From Bacillota bacterium (GTDB lineage Bacteria > Bacillota > Sulfobacillia > Sulfobacillales > Sulfobacillaceae): a DNA stretch of 39,282 nucleotides. This document shows, one piece after another, positions 17,706-26,978 of the stretch (its first letter is position 1; each line of letters starts with the position of its first letter). Location: assembly GCA_021797515.1 (NCBI GenBank), contig JAJZZP010000088.1, forward strand, positions 1 to 39,282, in the 5' to 3' direction. Position numbers and translations under genes: made by a program. The notes under the pieces were generated by a model. That model was not told the origin of the DNA, did no database searches, and saw nothing but the letters and a program-made list of their open reading frames with translations.

Positions 17706-18529
17706 GCGCGATCGCGGTATGGCACGAGAATTTTTTCTGACATCGCCCATCGTAATCCTTCGACAACAGGGTCGATTGATGTGGGCGACGTCACGTAATT
17801 TGCTTTGGCGTGGCTTTCGGGGGTTCCATGACCCATAGCCACACTGGTCCCGGCCCAGGCTAGCATCGCCACATCATTGATGCCATCGCCTATCGCCATC
17901 ACTTCGGTGCGGTCAAAGCCGAGATGGGAGCAAATAAAGCTCAAGGCCTCCACTTTGTCCACGTGAGGAGCGCAAATATTGATTTCCTGCTGGTCTCCAT
18001 GATCAAAGACGACCGATTCATAACCTGGTCCCTCGGTGCCAAAGTGGTGCATAAAGGGTACAATTTCAGTGGTACCGAATAGAAAAATTTCCAATGGATC
18101 GATATCCAAGTTGGAACCATCCGGTGATAGTAAAGTATCTTCCGGTCGCAAAAACTGAGATAAATGGGACGGAGTAAAGAAGTTAAAGATAACCGGCCGT
18201 TCATATCCCAGGTAACATCGAAGCATGGTATCATGTTGCGAGGACCAATCGAGCATGTCTTTGGCCGTTGAGACCGGAACTCCGCGACGGTACCAATCGA
18301 GGCCGGTCGCGGGATTAAATGCGTAGCCTCCGTTATGAGCTATGATGGGCCCGGAAATTCCCAGTTGTTTTTGAATCTTTAATGCCGTGCGCCAACTGCG
18401 TCCAGTAGCCAAAACTACCATGACACCACTCTTCCATAAGTCGCGCAGCATGACGCGGGATGAGGGCCTAATCTGGGTTCTGGAATCGAGCAGCGTTCCG
18501 TCTAAATCGCATGCAATCAATTGGATCAT
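17702..18529 (-). CDS. Cof-type HAD-IIB phosphatase
   Basis: A 275-residue cytosolic sugar-phosphate or nucleotide-type phosphatase of the Cof family. Motif I is ACDLDGTLLDS at the N-terminus, motif II is VVLATGRSW, the IIB cap follows, and motif IV is AIGDGINDVAMLAWAGTSVAMGHG. The C-terminal phrase after GDGxND is diagnostic for Cof-type proteins. It is convergent with hutH, overlapping it by four bases at the stops, and divergent from the addB-like gene. The natural substrate cannot be inferred; family members are promiscuous. Confidence 0.88.
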   Translation of the reverse strand: MIQLIACDLDGTLLDSRTQIRPSSRVMLRDLWKSGVMVVLATGRSWRTALKIQKQLGISGPIIAHNGGYAFNPATGLDWYRRGVPVSTAKDMLDWSSQHDTMLRCYLGYERPVIFNFFTPSHLSQFLRPEDTLLSPDGSNLDIDPLEIFLFGTTEIVPFMHHFGTEGPGYESVVFDHGDQQEINICAPHVDKVEALSFICSHLGFDRTEVMAIGDGINDVAMLAWAGTSVAMGHGTPESHAKANYVTSPTSIDPVVEGLRWAMSEKILVPYRDRA

Positions 18530-18624
18530 GGCATCGGCCTCATTTCATAAACGATTCGAAATTCCGCGTCCGACGGGGATTCCTCCTACCCCCAAAGATG
18601 AAAAATTGTTTAGGGGAGATGACA

Positions 18625-20976
18625 ATGCCAAACGTCACAGTGCACAAAGGCACGCCGCAGCAAATGCTGAGTGCGTGGGTGGATCGGATGCAATCCCACC
18701 GGGTCCAAACACCATTGGCCCCAGTCGAGATCGTGGTGCCCAACCTTACCCTGGCGAATTGGCTTAAAACCGTTGTTCCGCTGGTTAACGTCCAACTTGT
18801 GACCTGGTCCGAATGGTTTTTTCGCCATTTCCCATCGAAATTGGTTTGGCCCGAAGCCGCCGACCATGTGCTTGAGCAGGCATTTCCGCGGTCTTTTCGC
18901 GATCCTGTCCTTCGCCAAGTCCCAGGATTTTATCTTACCGTCATTCGCTACGCATTAGAATGCCGTGCAGCAAATATTTCTCAGGAAATTTTAGGTAATG
19001 CCAATCCTCTCTTGGTGGAGGTTATCTCTTGGTTAGCTGACGTAGTGTTTGCTCACAATGTTTATGATTCATGGAGATTGTACCAGTATGCAAAGACATC
19101 GGCGGAAGTGTTCCATGAGCAGGGGACTTCGTTAATTTTTTGGGTGTTTGAGCCATGGATGCCGTGGCAATGGAATTTCGTGCGGGAAATCGCCCGTTAT
19201 CAACCTGTGGAAGTATACCAAGGGGCGTTAACCCATGATGGGGCACTGCCGGAAGAGCGCGAATCACCTTCGCTGGCATTTATTCAGGTACCCGTCGATT
19301 ACCATGCGCCAGAAGCAGTGGCTCGCCTAATTGCTCAACGCATTGCAAGCGGGGCCGACCCCGAAGATATAGTCGTGGTGGGCTCCGATTCGACTATCCG
19401 GGACCGAATTCAAATAGCGTGCCATCGTTACCGCATCCCGGTGGCCAATCTAAATTCAGGGCAGACCCTATTGCAAGAAATTTGGCGTGCACTCGTAAAC
19501 GGTCCCGATCATCATAGGACCTGGCAGCGGCTGCAGTCTCTGTTTCCAGTGCATCATGAATGGATGAGACAGTGGAAACAGCGGGTCGACGACAGCCGCG
19601 AATGGACCGCAATTCTCGACCTAGTCGTCGAGGCGGTAAGGCGGATGAATTTGACCGACACTTTGGGGATAGTGGCGCAACAGCGATTTTTGTCCTTTGG
19701 CGAAGTACTGCCGCAGCCCAGTAAAGATCTGGTGGCCAAAGAATTGTGGGATTTACCTCAACATCTGATCTGGCCACGATCCAGTGGCCGTGGGGTTTGG
19801 ATTGTAGAAGCCAAAGATTTTTCAGGCATAGTGGCCAAGGAACTGATCTTAACCGCAGATCCTTTCCGCCGACAGGAAGAGCCATTGGCAGAGAGTATTT
19901 TGGGTCGAAATGCGGCAGATTGTTTGCGTTTACTTCGTGAGCGCCCCTACCCTGAAGCGCCATGGTGGGCGACAGAGCGGATATACCGTATTGGGTGCGA
20001 TGCGGGAGATCCGTGGGACTTGTTGCCAAGTCTGCCGTGGGGGCACGGTGCCTCTGTTTCATCAGCATGGTACCGACACTGGCGCCAAGATACGCCGTTT
20101 GATGAGCGAAGTGGTGCTTTAGGTAAGGATATTGGTGATCTCGTGCCCCGTCAATTGTCAGCATCCCAACTAGAGCGGTTCGGATCTTGTCCGCTATCCT
20201 TTTTTTATGATCGGGTATTACGGTTATCAGCGCGGGATTTAGATCCGTGGCAACAACTGCCGTCGCTCTATGGTCAATGGGCGCACTTGGCATTATATCA
20301 TTGGGAACACGCTCCCGAGGGGGGAGTGGCTCAGGCAGTCGACCGGGCGATGGCAGAGATATCGGGACCTAAAGATCTGTTGGCCGCGGTGTACCGTCAA
20401 AGCCGATATCGATTAATTGATAATCTGACGCATGTGGTCAAGGATCTAGTGGACCGAGGAATATCGACGACGGTGGAGGTGGAAAAGGAGATATTTTGGA
20501 ATCCGATGGATTCGTGGCAGATTCGCATGCGTCTGGATCGCGTGGAACATTATCAAGATCATGACGTGATTCTTGATTTCAAAACCGGGCAAGTGGATCG
20601 TCCTGAACAAATTCAGCCCGATCGGCTGCAAGTGCCGCTTTATATCACAGCCTGGCAGGAACAAATAAACAATGCCCAACACGCCGTAATGGGTGCGCTT
20701 TGGGGGATTAGCGACCGCAATCAATTTCGCCGCCGCGAAGTGGCGGCTAACGAAGCGTTAACAGATGCGGTTCGCAACGTCGTGGCCGGGATTTTGCGGC
20801 GAATTGAAGACGGGCAATTTTATCCAGTGCCTGAAGCACAAAAAGATCCGTGCCGACTGTGTGACTATCGCCTCATATGTCCCAGCAACATTAAGTCCCT
20901 GGCCCGTCGGAAGTATCCTCATCACCCCGAGTTTTTGGACCTATGGGGTCTCAAAGAAGTGTCGTTCGATGAGTAA
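18625..20976 (+). CDS. AddB-like PD-(D/E)XK nuclease subunit with Fe-S cysteines
   Basis: Probably the nuclease partner of a double-strand-break end-resection complex. About 783 residues. The N-terminal 500 residues look like an inactive helicase fold: no Walker A motif is present (the site reads VHKGTPQQML). The C-terminal RecB-type nuclease has the core VILDFKTG near residue 650 followed by QVPLY, the usual QxxxY motif. A Cys near residue 521 (GSCPLSFFYDR) and CRLCDYRLIC near 743-752 form the four-Cys iron-sulfur staple typical of AddB. It is much shorter than Bacillus AddB (1166). Start is ATG 18625 with AGGGGAG six bases upstream; the frame extends further up but overlaps the divergent gene. 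The stop overlaps the start of the helicase gene by eight bases. Confidence 0.85.
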   Translation: MPNVTVHKGTPQQMLSAWVDRMQSHRVQTPLAPVEIVVPNLTLANWLKTVVPLVNVQLVTWSEWFFRHFPSKLVWPEAADHVLEQAFPRSFRDPVLRQVPGFYLTVIRYALECRAANISQEILGNANPLLVEVISWLADVVFAHNVYDSWRLYQYAKTSAEVFHEQGTSLIFWVFEPWMPWQWNFVREIARYQPVEVYQGALTHDGALPEERESPSLAFIQVPVDYHAPEAVARLIAQRIASGADPEDIVVVGSDSTIRDRIQIACHRYRIPVANLNSGQTLLQEIWRALVNGPDHHRTWQRLQSLFPVHHEWMRQWKQRVDDSREWTAILDLVVEAVRRMNLTDTLGIVAQQRFLSFGEVLPQPSKDLVAKELWDLPQHLIWPRSSGRGVWIVEAKDFSGIVAKELILTADPFRRQEEPLAESILGRNAADCLRLLRERPYPEAPWWATERIYRIGCDAGDPWDLLPSLPWGHGASVSSAWYRHWRQDTPFDERSGALGKDIGDLVPRQLSASQLERFGSCPLSFFYDRVLRLSARDLDPWQQLPSLYGQWAHLALYHWEHAPEGGVAQAVDRAMAEISGPKDLLAAVYRQSRYRLIDNLTHVVKDLVDRGISTTVEVEKEIFWNPMDSWQIRMRLDRVEHYQDHDVILDFKTGQVDRPEQIQPDRLQVPLYITAWQEQINNAQHAVMGALWGISDRNQFRRREVAANEALTDAVRNVVAGILRRIEDGQFYPVPEAQKDPCRLCDYRLICPSNIKSLARRKYPHHPEFLDLWGLKEVSFDE

Positions 20977-23854
20977 CCTTATCGACGCCAGAGAGCGTCA
21001 CCTGGCCGTAACTGATTTTTCGCGGGACCTGCTGGTGGAAGCGGGAGCCGGAACGGGCAAAACCACTCTTTTAGTTCAGCGGGCGCTTGAGGCAATTTTG
21101 GTTCAGCAGATGAATGCGGACCGTTTAGTGCTCATCACGTTTATGGAGAAAGCTGCCACAGAAATTAGGACCAGACTTCGCCAGGCCTTGGAGCAGGTGG
21201 ATGGAGAAAACAGGTTACGAGCGCAGTCGGCCTTGCACCGGATAAATACTCTCAGAATCACTACCATCCACGGCTTTTGCATGGGGATTTTGAAAAAACA
21301 CAGTGTCGCCGCTGGAGTGCCAATAGGATTTGAGGTGATGGATCCAATTGAAGTTGAGCGGTTGTGGGAAGCCAGCTTTCTACAGTGGACTCAAGAAAGT
21401 GCGGCAGCCAGCAGTATCCTGGACGCCCTATTCGCAGCCCGCGTCAGTATGGCAACGATTCGGGAACTGGTGTGGACAATATCCTCCTGGGACTCTTATT
21501 CTGTAGCCTCAATCTCCGTACCGCTCATAGCCCAGGCGTTGCCGGAGGTTGCTCAAGATATTGAAAACTGGGTGGCTATTGCACGAGAAAACGCTGATAT
21601 TAGCGACGCGGGGCGGCGACAAGTGGAGGATTTAGCCCGATATTTGTTCAATCGGGGAACCGATCCGTGGCAATGGATTCGGACAATCCAGGGGTGGCCC
21701 TCGACAGCGCCCAAGGGCAATAAAAAACTGTGGCGTAACCCGGACCTCCTAACCGAGCAAAAATCTTGGTTGAAAGACGAGCTGGGTCCACGGGTTCGGG
21801 ATTGGCAAACCCAATTGGCGGATTATCTGCTGCATTCGCTCATAAAGGTTGTAGGCGAGGAGTTCGCTCCGTTGTATCAGCAGAACATCTTTACCCGCGG
21901 CAAGGTCAGATTTGACGACTTGCTTCGCAAAACGCGCGACGTACTGACTCGCCAGTCGGCAGTGGTTGATTCGGTTCGTCAGTCCTTTGACATGATGATG
22001 GTCGATGAATTTCAAGATACCGATCCTTTGCAAACCGAAATCTTGATGTTGCTGACTCGAGGCAGGCCCGGTGCGCTCTTCTTGGTAGGAGATCCTAAGC
22101 AAGCCATCTACCGCTTTCGGGGTGCCGATGTGGAACTTTACGCTGGGATCCGGGAAGAATTGAGCCGGCGCGCTGACGGTGCGGTTTTGCCCATCGTGGA
22201 AAATTTCCGGTCCCAGCCGGCGATTTTGGATGCGGTCAACCGATATTTTTCTCAACGGTTTCCCAGCACCGTCGATCCAGAACGTCCCTATCTGCCCGTA
22301 TACTTGCCATTGCAAACTCACCGCATGGCCGATGAGCGACAGATTCGCGTCATTGTAGACGGTGGACCTGTCAGCGGTAGTGCCGAACAGCGACGCCGTG
22401 TGGAAGCGACTCTGGCAGCGGAAATGGTCACTAAGGCGATAAGGCAAAAGTGGCTGATTGATGACAAAGACACGGGCGGAAAGCGTCCAATAGAATATCG
22501 AGATATGGTGTTGATCATGCCGTCACGCACGGGGCTCGACATATTTGATGCTGTGTTTCACGCTCACCAGGTGCCGTTGGCCAAAGAAAGCGGAACAGGA
22601 TTTTTCCGTCGTGACGAAATTCGTGGCTATGCCGCTCTATTAAAGGCGTTGCAGGATCCTGAAGACGGCATCAGTGTTGTCGCGTTTCTCGCTTCACCAT
22701 GGGTAGGTCTGGATCTGAACTTGTTGACTCAATATCGTAGCCATATCGCCTCATGGGACTACCGCCAATCACAGCCCAACACGGTGGTCGGGCACTGGCT
22801 ATCCATAATGCATCAATGGCACCGCAAGTGGTGGTCGGTGTTGCCGGAATCACTGCTACTAGAAGTGCTTGACGCCACGCAACTAATGGATACCTTACGG
22901 TCATTGGAAGATTGGGCAGCACTGGCCAATCTTGATAAGTTGCGGATGTTAAGTGGTCAGTGGGGTGCGGTCTGGGGACCAGATGAGTTCGCTGGGTGGT
23001 TGACGGCCAAAGTTGAGCGTCGAGCAGATGAAGAAGAAGGCCTCATCGCGGCACAAGAAAACGCGGTGCACTTTACCACCGTGCATCGCAGTAAAGGTCT
23101 GGAATGGCCGTTAGTAATTGTGGCTAACTGGTCTCGCCGTGTGAGCCGGCACGGTCAAGTGGTGCGGCTTCGCGATGGCCAGGCGGCGATGAAGGTAGGC
23201 CCTTTAGCGTCGTCCGGTTGGGACCAATGGGTGAGAGAAACAGCGTTTTTGGACGCGGCAGAAGAAGACCGTTTGCTTTATGTGGCGTTGACCCGTGCCC
23301 GAGACTATTTGGCTATACTGGATACTTGGCCTAAAAATCGTGAACCCGCGCATCACTTCAACGTACTATCTTCATATAACCTTGATTCGATACCGGGATC
23401 TCACACGATGGACCGCACGCCAACAATATCTGAAACACATTCTGGAAATTTGATCAACTTCGAAGTAATTGGCCAAAGTTATCGGCCATTGACCCATTCG
23501 TGGCAGGCTTCACCATTTGAACGGCACTTTGTCCAAGAATTAAGGCGGGTATTGACCCACGACGAATCGCCCAGCGACAATGCCGCTCTGACTCAGGCGA
23601 AAAGCCATCCTTTTTTTACCCAGAGCAATAAGGTAGCATGGCGGGTACCTATCGTAGGCAGTGGAGGGGAAACCGAGGTCGACCAACTTCGCCTGGCCCC
23701 CGGGGGCTATGAAGTACTCCGATGCATTGAGAAGCTAGACCTGAGCCAACAGGTGTGGCCAGACCGTGAACTGATTGATCAGGTGCTGGCTCCTCGCCAC
23801 TATTGGGTATGGGAGATTAGCACTCACACTCTGCACGACATGCGTCTAATCTGA
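20969..23854 (+). CDS. AddA-like UvrD/Rep-family helicase without the nuclease domain
   Basis: A superfamily 1A DNA helicase of about 961 residues. Motifs in order: Walker A EAGAGTGKTTLLV (residues about 24-36), FMEKAATEIRTRL, TIHGFC, Walker B VDEFQDTDPLQ, GDPKQAIYRFRGAD, VENFRSQPAIL, TVHRSKGLEWPLVI and YVALTRARDYL. This is the AddA/RecB pattern. AddA normally carries a C-terminal PD-(D/E)XK nuclease (about 1230 residues in Bacillus); here the protein ends soon after the helicase motifs and I see no nuclease core in the last 150 residues. The start ATG 20969 overlaps the AddB-like stop, so the two are coupled and probably form one complex with a single nuclease. Confidence 0.88.
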   Translation: MSNLIDARERHLAVTDFSRDLLVEAGAGTGKTTLLVQRALEAILVQQMNADRLVLITFMEKAATEIRTRLRQALEQVDGENRLRAQSALHRINTLRITTIHGFCMGILKKHSVAAGVPIGFEVMDPIEVERLWEASFLQWTQESAAASSILDALFAARVSMATIRELVWTISSWDSYSVASISVPLIAQALPEVAQDIENWVAIARENADISDAGRRQVEDLARYLFNRGTDPWQWIRTIQGWPSTAPKGNKKLWRNPDLLTEQKSWLKDELGPRVRDWQTQLADYLLHSLIKVVGEEFAPLYQQNIFTRGKVRFDDLLRKTRDVLTRQSAVVDSVRQSFDMMMVDEFQDTDPLQTEILMLLTRGRPGALFLVGDPKQAIYRFRGADVELYAGIREELSRRADGAVLPIVENFRSQPAILDAVNRYFSQRFPSTVDPERPYLPVYLPLQTHRMADERQIRVIVDGGPVSGSAEQRRRVEATLAAEMVTKAIRQKWLIDDKDTGGKRPIEYRDMVLIMPSRTGLDIFDAVFHAHQVPLAKESGTGFFRRDEIRGYAALLKALQDPEDGISVVAFLASPWVGLDLNLLTQYRSHIASWDYRQSQPNTVVGHWLSIMHQWHRKWWSVLPESLLLEVLDATQLMDTLRSLEDWAALANLDKLRMLSGQWGAVWGPDEFAGWLTAKVERRADEEEGLIAAQENAVHFTTVHRSKGLEWPLVIVANWSRRVSRHGQVVRLRDGQAAMKVGPLASSGWDQWVRETAFLDAAEEDRLLYVALTRARDYLAILDTWPKNREPAHHFNVLSSYNLDSIPGSHTMDRTPTISETHSGNLINFEVIGQSYRPLTHSWQASPFERHFVQELRRVLTHDESPSDNAALTQAKSHPFFTQSNKVAWRVPIVGSGGETEVDQLRLAPGGYEVLRCIEKLDLSQQVWPDRELIDQVLAPRHYWVWEISTHTLHDMRLI

Positions 23855-23927
23855 AACCTCAAGTTTTTCCACCGTTTGGCTCATGCCTGGGAACCGGTTG
23901 GCATATGGTGAACCAGAGGTGACAAGC

Positions 23928-25028
23928 GTGCAGCGAATATGGGCGAGGGTCGGCCTTCTCGGAGTGGGGTTGTTGGCCCTAAACTTTTGGGGCTGGCGAC
24001 GGGTAACGGTATGGAGTTTGTCTACCAGACCGCAAGTGGTATGGCAAGCCCGTTTCGGTAAGGGGGCCAGCGACGTGGGAGACGCCATCGGGCTTGATGG
24101 ACGCCGTTATGGGCCACTGGCTTTTAGTGTGATGGGAAAACAATTGGTAGTGGCTGACAGCTATCACCATCAAATCGTGGTCACAGGACCCGTGCTCCAT
24201 CGGATAGCAGTCGATTCGCAAATGGTTGACGATCTCGCGGTGACCCCTTCGGGATCCATTATCTTAGCGGACAACCGTCAATTGACGGTATGGGAACTTA
24301 CTCACGGCAAGATGCACGAAATTATCCGGATTCCTCGGCGAATCGGGGTAACTCAAGCTATCTGGCATATCGCAGTAGGCTCGGGCGGGCAAATTTTGCT
24401 GCAAATTGTGACGTTTGGTCGGGGCCAATTTGAAATGCAGTTGAACGAGTATAGCCCCGAAGGCACGTTCATTCGCGAGTTGGCTCATGCCCAGGGGGAT
24501 CAGGGGGTGGAACTTACGCCGTTGGCGGGACATGGACCATTAGGACTAATTCGGGATTTTGAGGTGAGTCCTGCCGGTGAACTTTACGTCGAAACCCCGT
24601 CCGATCAACGATTTCAACGGCAGATTAATATTTATCATTGGGATGGACGTTATGCTGGACAAGTGATTGTTTCGTCTCCAGAACCCATCCAGGAAAGTCA
24701 ATTTTTGGGTGTTAATCGATGGGGATGGGTTTACCTGGGCGTTAACTTGAATCAGCCTCATCAGGCTAGAGTTTTGGTGGTGTCACCGCATGGAATCGTT
24801 CTCCGCGACTTGGCGGTTGACCAGGTGCCGGTTTACAGTGCGGTCTACGGTCGAGTTAGTGCTAATGGCACATTGTATTTGGTGCAAAGCACCTTTCACA
24901 GCTACCGCATAGTGCGTTGGCCAGTGAATTCGCACCACGTTTGGCGCTGGTATGGCTGGCACAGTATCTATCGTTTATGGTCAGAACTTCGCCTAGCAGG
25001 GAAAAATTTGACCTTCGAGTTGTTGTGA
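23928..25028 (+). CDS. membrane-anchored, beta-propeller-like protein of unknown function
   Basis: I do not recognise the family. The N-terminus is a single hydrophobic helix (VGLLGVGLLALNFWGW) that could be a signal anchor. The rest, about 340 residues, is a series of strand-rich units with phrases such as VVADSYHHQIVVTGP, SGSIILADNRQLTVWEL and SPAGELYVETPSD, the texture of an NHL or WD-like propeller outside the membrane. GTG 23928 is preferred as start because AGAGGTGA lies just before it; an ATG at 23883 in the same frame has no clear site. It follows the helicase gene by about 70 bases and may be co-transcribed. Confidence 0.6.
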   Translation: MQRIWARVGLLGVGLLALNFWGWRRVTVWSLSTRPQVVWQARFGKGASDVGDAIGLDGRRYGPLAFSVMGKQLVVADSYHHQIVVTGPVLHRIAVDSQMVDDLAVTPSGSIILADNRQLTVWELTHGKMHEIIRIPRRIGVTQAIWHIAVGSGGQILLQIVTFGRGQFEMQLNEYSPEGTFIRELAHAQGDQGVELTPLAGHGPLGLIRDFEVSPAGELYVETPSDQRFQRQINIYHWDGRYAGQVIVSSPEPIQESQFLGVNRWGWVYLGVNLNQPHQARVLVVSPHGIVLRDLAVDQVPVYSAVYGRVSANGTLYLVQSTFHSYRIVRWPVNSHHVWRWYGWHSIYRLWSELRLAGKNLTFELL

Positions 25029-25174
25029 AATTGGATTGCCGTCACATTGAATCCCCCCAACTGGTGCTTGTTCCTTGGTCTCTGGTATTTGTGGCCGATT
25101 GGTGTTCATCCTTAAAATCAGGTAAACTCGTATGTGAAACGAAAGGCAATATGCAAGCAGGAGGATTACCTATT

Positions 25175-25993
25175 ATGGAATCCGTGGTAAAGTCTGCCGA
25201 TCGGGTAGTGACTGTCTTGACAGCATTGGCGGCGACGCCGACGGGCTTGTCGTTCACCGATCTGCTCAATAAATTGGGGTTGCCGCGCAGTAGTTTGCAT
25301 GGCTTATTACAAACGCTTATTCAATCCAATATGGTTGTCTACGATGCGGACAGTAAAATTTATCATTTTGGCCCCAAGATTTGGGAACTTTCGATGGCTT
25401 ATTACCATCGCATTCATCTAGTTCCTGTGGCCTGGCCCTATTTGCAGCGACTGCGGGACAAGTTCGACCAAACGGTGCAAATGGGAATTTTGGAAGGATC
25501 CGAGATCCTCTACGTGGCGAAAGTCGAATCCAGCCTCCCATTACAGTTGGTATCGCATGTCGGCAGCCGACTTCCGGCGTATGCCACAGGTTTGGGAAAA
25601 GCGTTATTGGCGACACTAGACGCAAAAACTCTCGAGTCCGAGTGGAAACAGATGGAATACCAGCGGTTTACCGAGAATACTTTAGGTTCCTTTGAGGACC
25701 TTTTAAGCGCCATTGCTCTATCCCGGGAACAAGGATTTGCCATGGACCACGGGGAGTACTCTGCAGATGTGCGTTGTCTGGCCTATCCCATTTTAGGTTT
25801 TCAAAATCGAGGGATTGGCGCCATTAGCGTATCGTTGCCGGTTGAATTCTTTACTCCTGCACTTTTGAACGAGTTATCCGGCGAACTTCAGCATATTGGT
25901 CACTTAATTTCCACACGGGTGGGCAGCGCAGAGCCCGACGCCTGGCGAAAACTCCCCAACCTTTCTTTGCCGGTCAGAGCGAGCCTGTTGTAA
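25175..25993 (+). CDS. IclR-family transcriptional regulator, probable regulator of the rhamnose operon
   Basis: A DNA-binding regulator of 272 residues. The N-terminal winged helix reads TGLSFTDLLNKLGLPRSSLHGLLQTL, and the C-terminal effector domain contains the IclR signature region YATGLGKALLATLD. The start is ATG 25175, ten bases after GGAGG; the open frame continues further upstream without a good site. It lies immediately before the rhamnose operon on the same strand, separated by 170 bases with two short palindromes. IclR proteins commonly control adjacent sugar-acid or aromatic catabolism, so it is the likely local regulator; the effector might be a rhamnose-derived acid (inference). 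Confidence 0.87.
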   Translation: MESVVKSADRVVTVLTALAATPTGLSFTDLLNKLGLPRSSLHGLLQTLIQSNMVVYDADSKIYHFGPKIWELSMAYYHRIHLVPVAWPYLQRLRDKFDQTVQMGILEGSEILYVAKVESSLPLQLVSHVGSRLPAYATGLGKALLATLDAKTLESEWKQMEYQRFTENTLGSFEDLLSAIALSREQGFAMDHGEYSADVRCLAYPILGFQNRGIGAISVSLPVEFFTPALLNELSGELQHIGHLISTRVGSAEPDAWRKLPNLSLPVRASLL

Positions 25994-26043
25994 CTAGAAG
26001 TCGTGTCCAACGTAAACAGCTCTGCAGGCGACAAACATTAGGA

Positions 26044-26053
26044 AGCAATTGCT
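26044..26053. promoter_or_regulatory. palindrome, candidate operator in the rhamnose operon leader
   Basis: agcaattgct is a perfect ten-base palindrome in the gap between iclR and the first enzyme gene. It is a plausible dimer binding site, but its position relative to the promoter is unknown. Confidence 0.3.
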
Positions 26054-26081
26054 GCTGTGACCGAAAAAGTTTTTCTGTTAT

Positions 26082-26105
26082 TAGGAGGAAATCGTGGACC
26101 GATAG
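26082..26105 (+). other. strong ribosome binding site followed by a three-codon ORF
   Basis: taggaggaa is followed at normal spacing by GTG GAC CGA TAG. No longer frame follows. It may be a minimal leader ORF or the remains of a lost gene start. The real operon genes begin 59 bases further on with a weaker site. Confidence 0.3.
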
Positions 26106-26127
26106 AGAAGTCTTATGAAGTAACTCG

Positions 26128-26139
26128 GAACTGAAGTTC
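26128..26139. promoter_or_regulatory. second palindrome, candidate operator
   Basis: gaact and agttc arms are separated by two bases. The site is 24 bases before the first enzyme start, where binding could block transcription or translation. Evidence is symmetry and position only. Confidence 0.25.
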
Positions 26140-26163
26140 GTATAGAAGAATTGGGGCGGTGCC

Positions 26164-26964
26164 ATGTATCAAGTATGGGTCGAACAAGTGGCGGATCTAG
26201 GATGCGTGCCGGGGCCGGAAGTCTTTTGGATGTCGCATTTTGACCAATGGCTGCCGTTGCACATTTACCTGCTGATTATTCGTGGGAAAGGGAAAACGGT
26301 GTTGGTCAATTGCGGGCCGCCGTTAGATTACTTGGATCGGATGAATGCCGTATGGCGGGAAGAACTCGGAGAACAATCCCGCATGACAGTGGCGCCGAAC
26401 CAACATATTGAAACGGTTTTGGCGCGCCATGGAATTACCCCTGACGCGATCGACATGGTCATCGTAACGCCGCTTCAAGCCTATGCGATTGGCAACATTG
26501 ATAAATTTCCACGGGCCACTATAGCGATCTCGCGCACGGGATGGGAGGACCTCGTGGCCCCGCGTGTATACGACCCCAGGCGCCATATGGCGGTACCTGA
26601 TCGCCTATTGCGATATCTCGTATTTGATGCATGGACTGAACAACGTGTGCATCTGCTGGCCGATGAGGAGATTGTCTTGCCGGGACTTCGCACGGCGTGG
26701 GTGGGCACTCACCATCGCAGTTCTTTGGCGGTGTTCGTGGACACACCGGCTGGTGTCGTAGGGTTTAGTGACACCGTATTTTATTACGCCAATGTGGAAG
26801 GCAATCATCCGCTGGGGATACAAGAAAGCATGGCAGAGTGCCGGATCGCCTATGATCGTCTTCGACGGGAGGCGGATATTTTGGTGTCGCCTTACGACCC
26901 AGCCACCGGGACCCGGTTTCCAAGGGGTCAACTTGTCGGAGAATCAACGCACATTACTGAATAA
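26164..26964 (+). CDS. metallo-beta-lactamase-fold protein with lost metal ligands
   Basis: A 266-residue protein that follows the layout of AHL-lactonase-type MBL hydrolases: an early strand with [22 protein letters not shown], then the metal motif position, [14 protein letters not shown], and FSDTVFY. The canonical THLHxDHxGN motif reads [10 protein letters not shown], so both His of HxH, the Asp and the next His are all replaced, and the late GHD position reads PYD. Only His in GTHH and Asp in FSDT remain in place. It is the first gene of the rhamnose operon, where a rhamnonolactonase would be expected, but without ligands a standard binuclear metal mechanism is unlikely. It could be a non-metal lactonase, a lactone-binding protein or a pseudoenzyme. 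The frame is intact. Confidence 0.75.
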   Translation: MYQVWVEQVADLGCVPGPEVFWMSHFDQWLPLHIYLLIIRGKGKTVLVNCGPPLDYLDRMNAVWREELGEQSRMTVAPNQHIETVLARHGITPDAIDMVIVTPLQAYAIGNIDKFPRATIAISRTGWEDLVAPRVYDPRRHMAVPDRLLRYLVFDAWTEQRVHLLADEEIVLPGLRTAWVGTHHRSSLAVFVDTPAGVVGFSDTVFYYANVEGNHPLGIQESMAECRIAYDRLRREADILVSPYDPATGTRFPRGQLVGESTHITE

Positions 26965-26978
26965 AGGATGGAAACGAC

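Noticed and set aside
19394..20293. A 299-codon minus-strand ORF within the AddB-like gene.
   Set aside because: It lies antisense to a gene with clear motifs, has no ribosome binding site and no recognisable domain.
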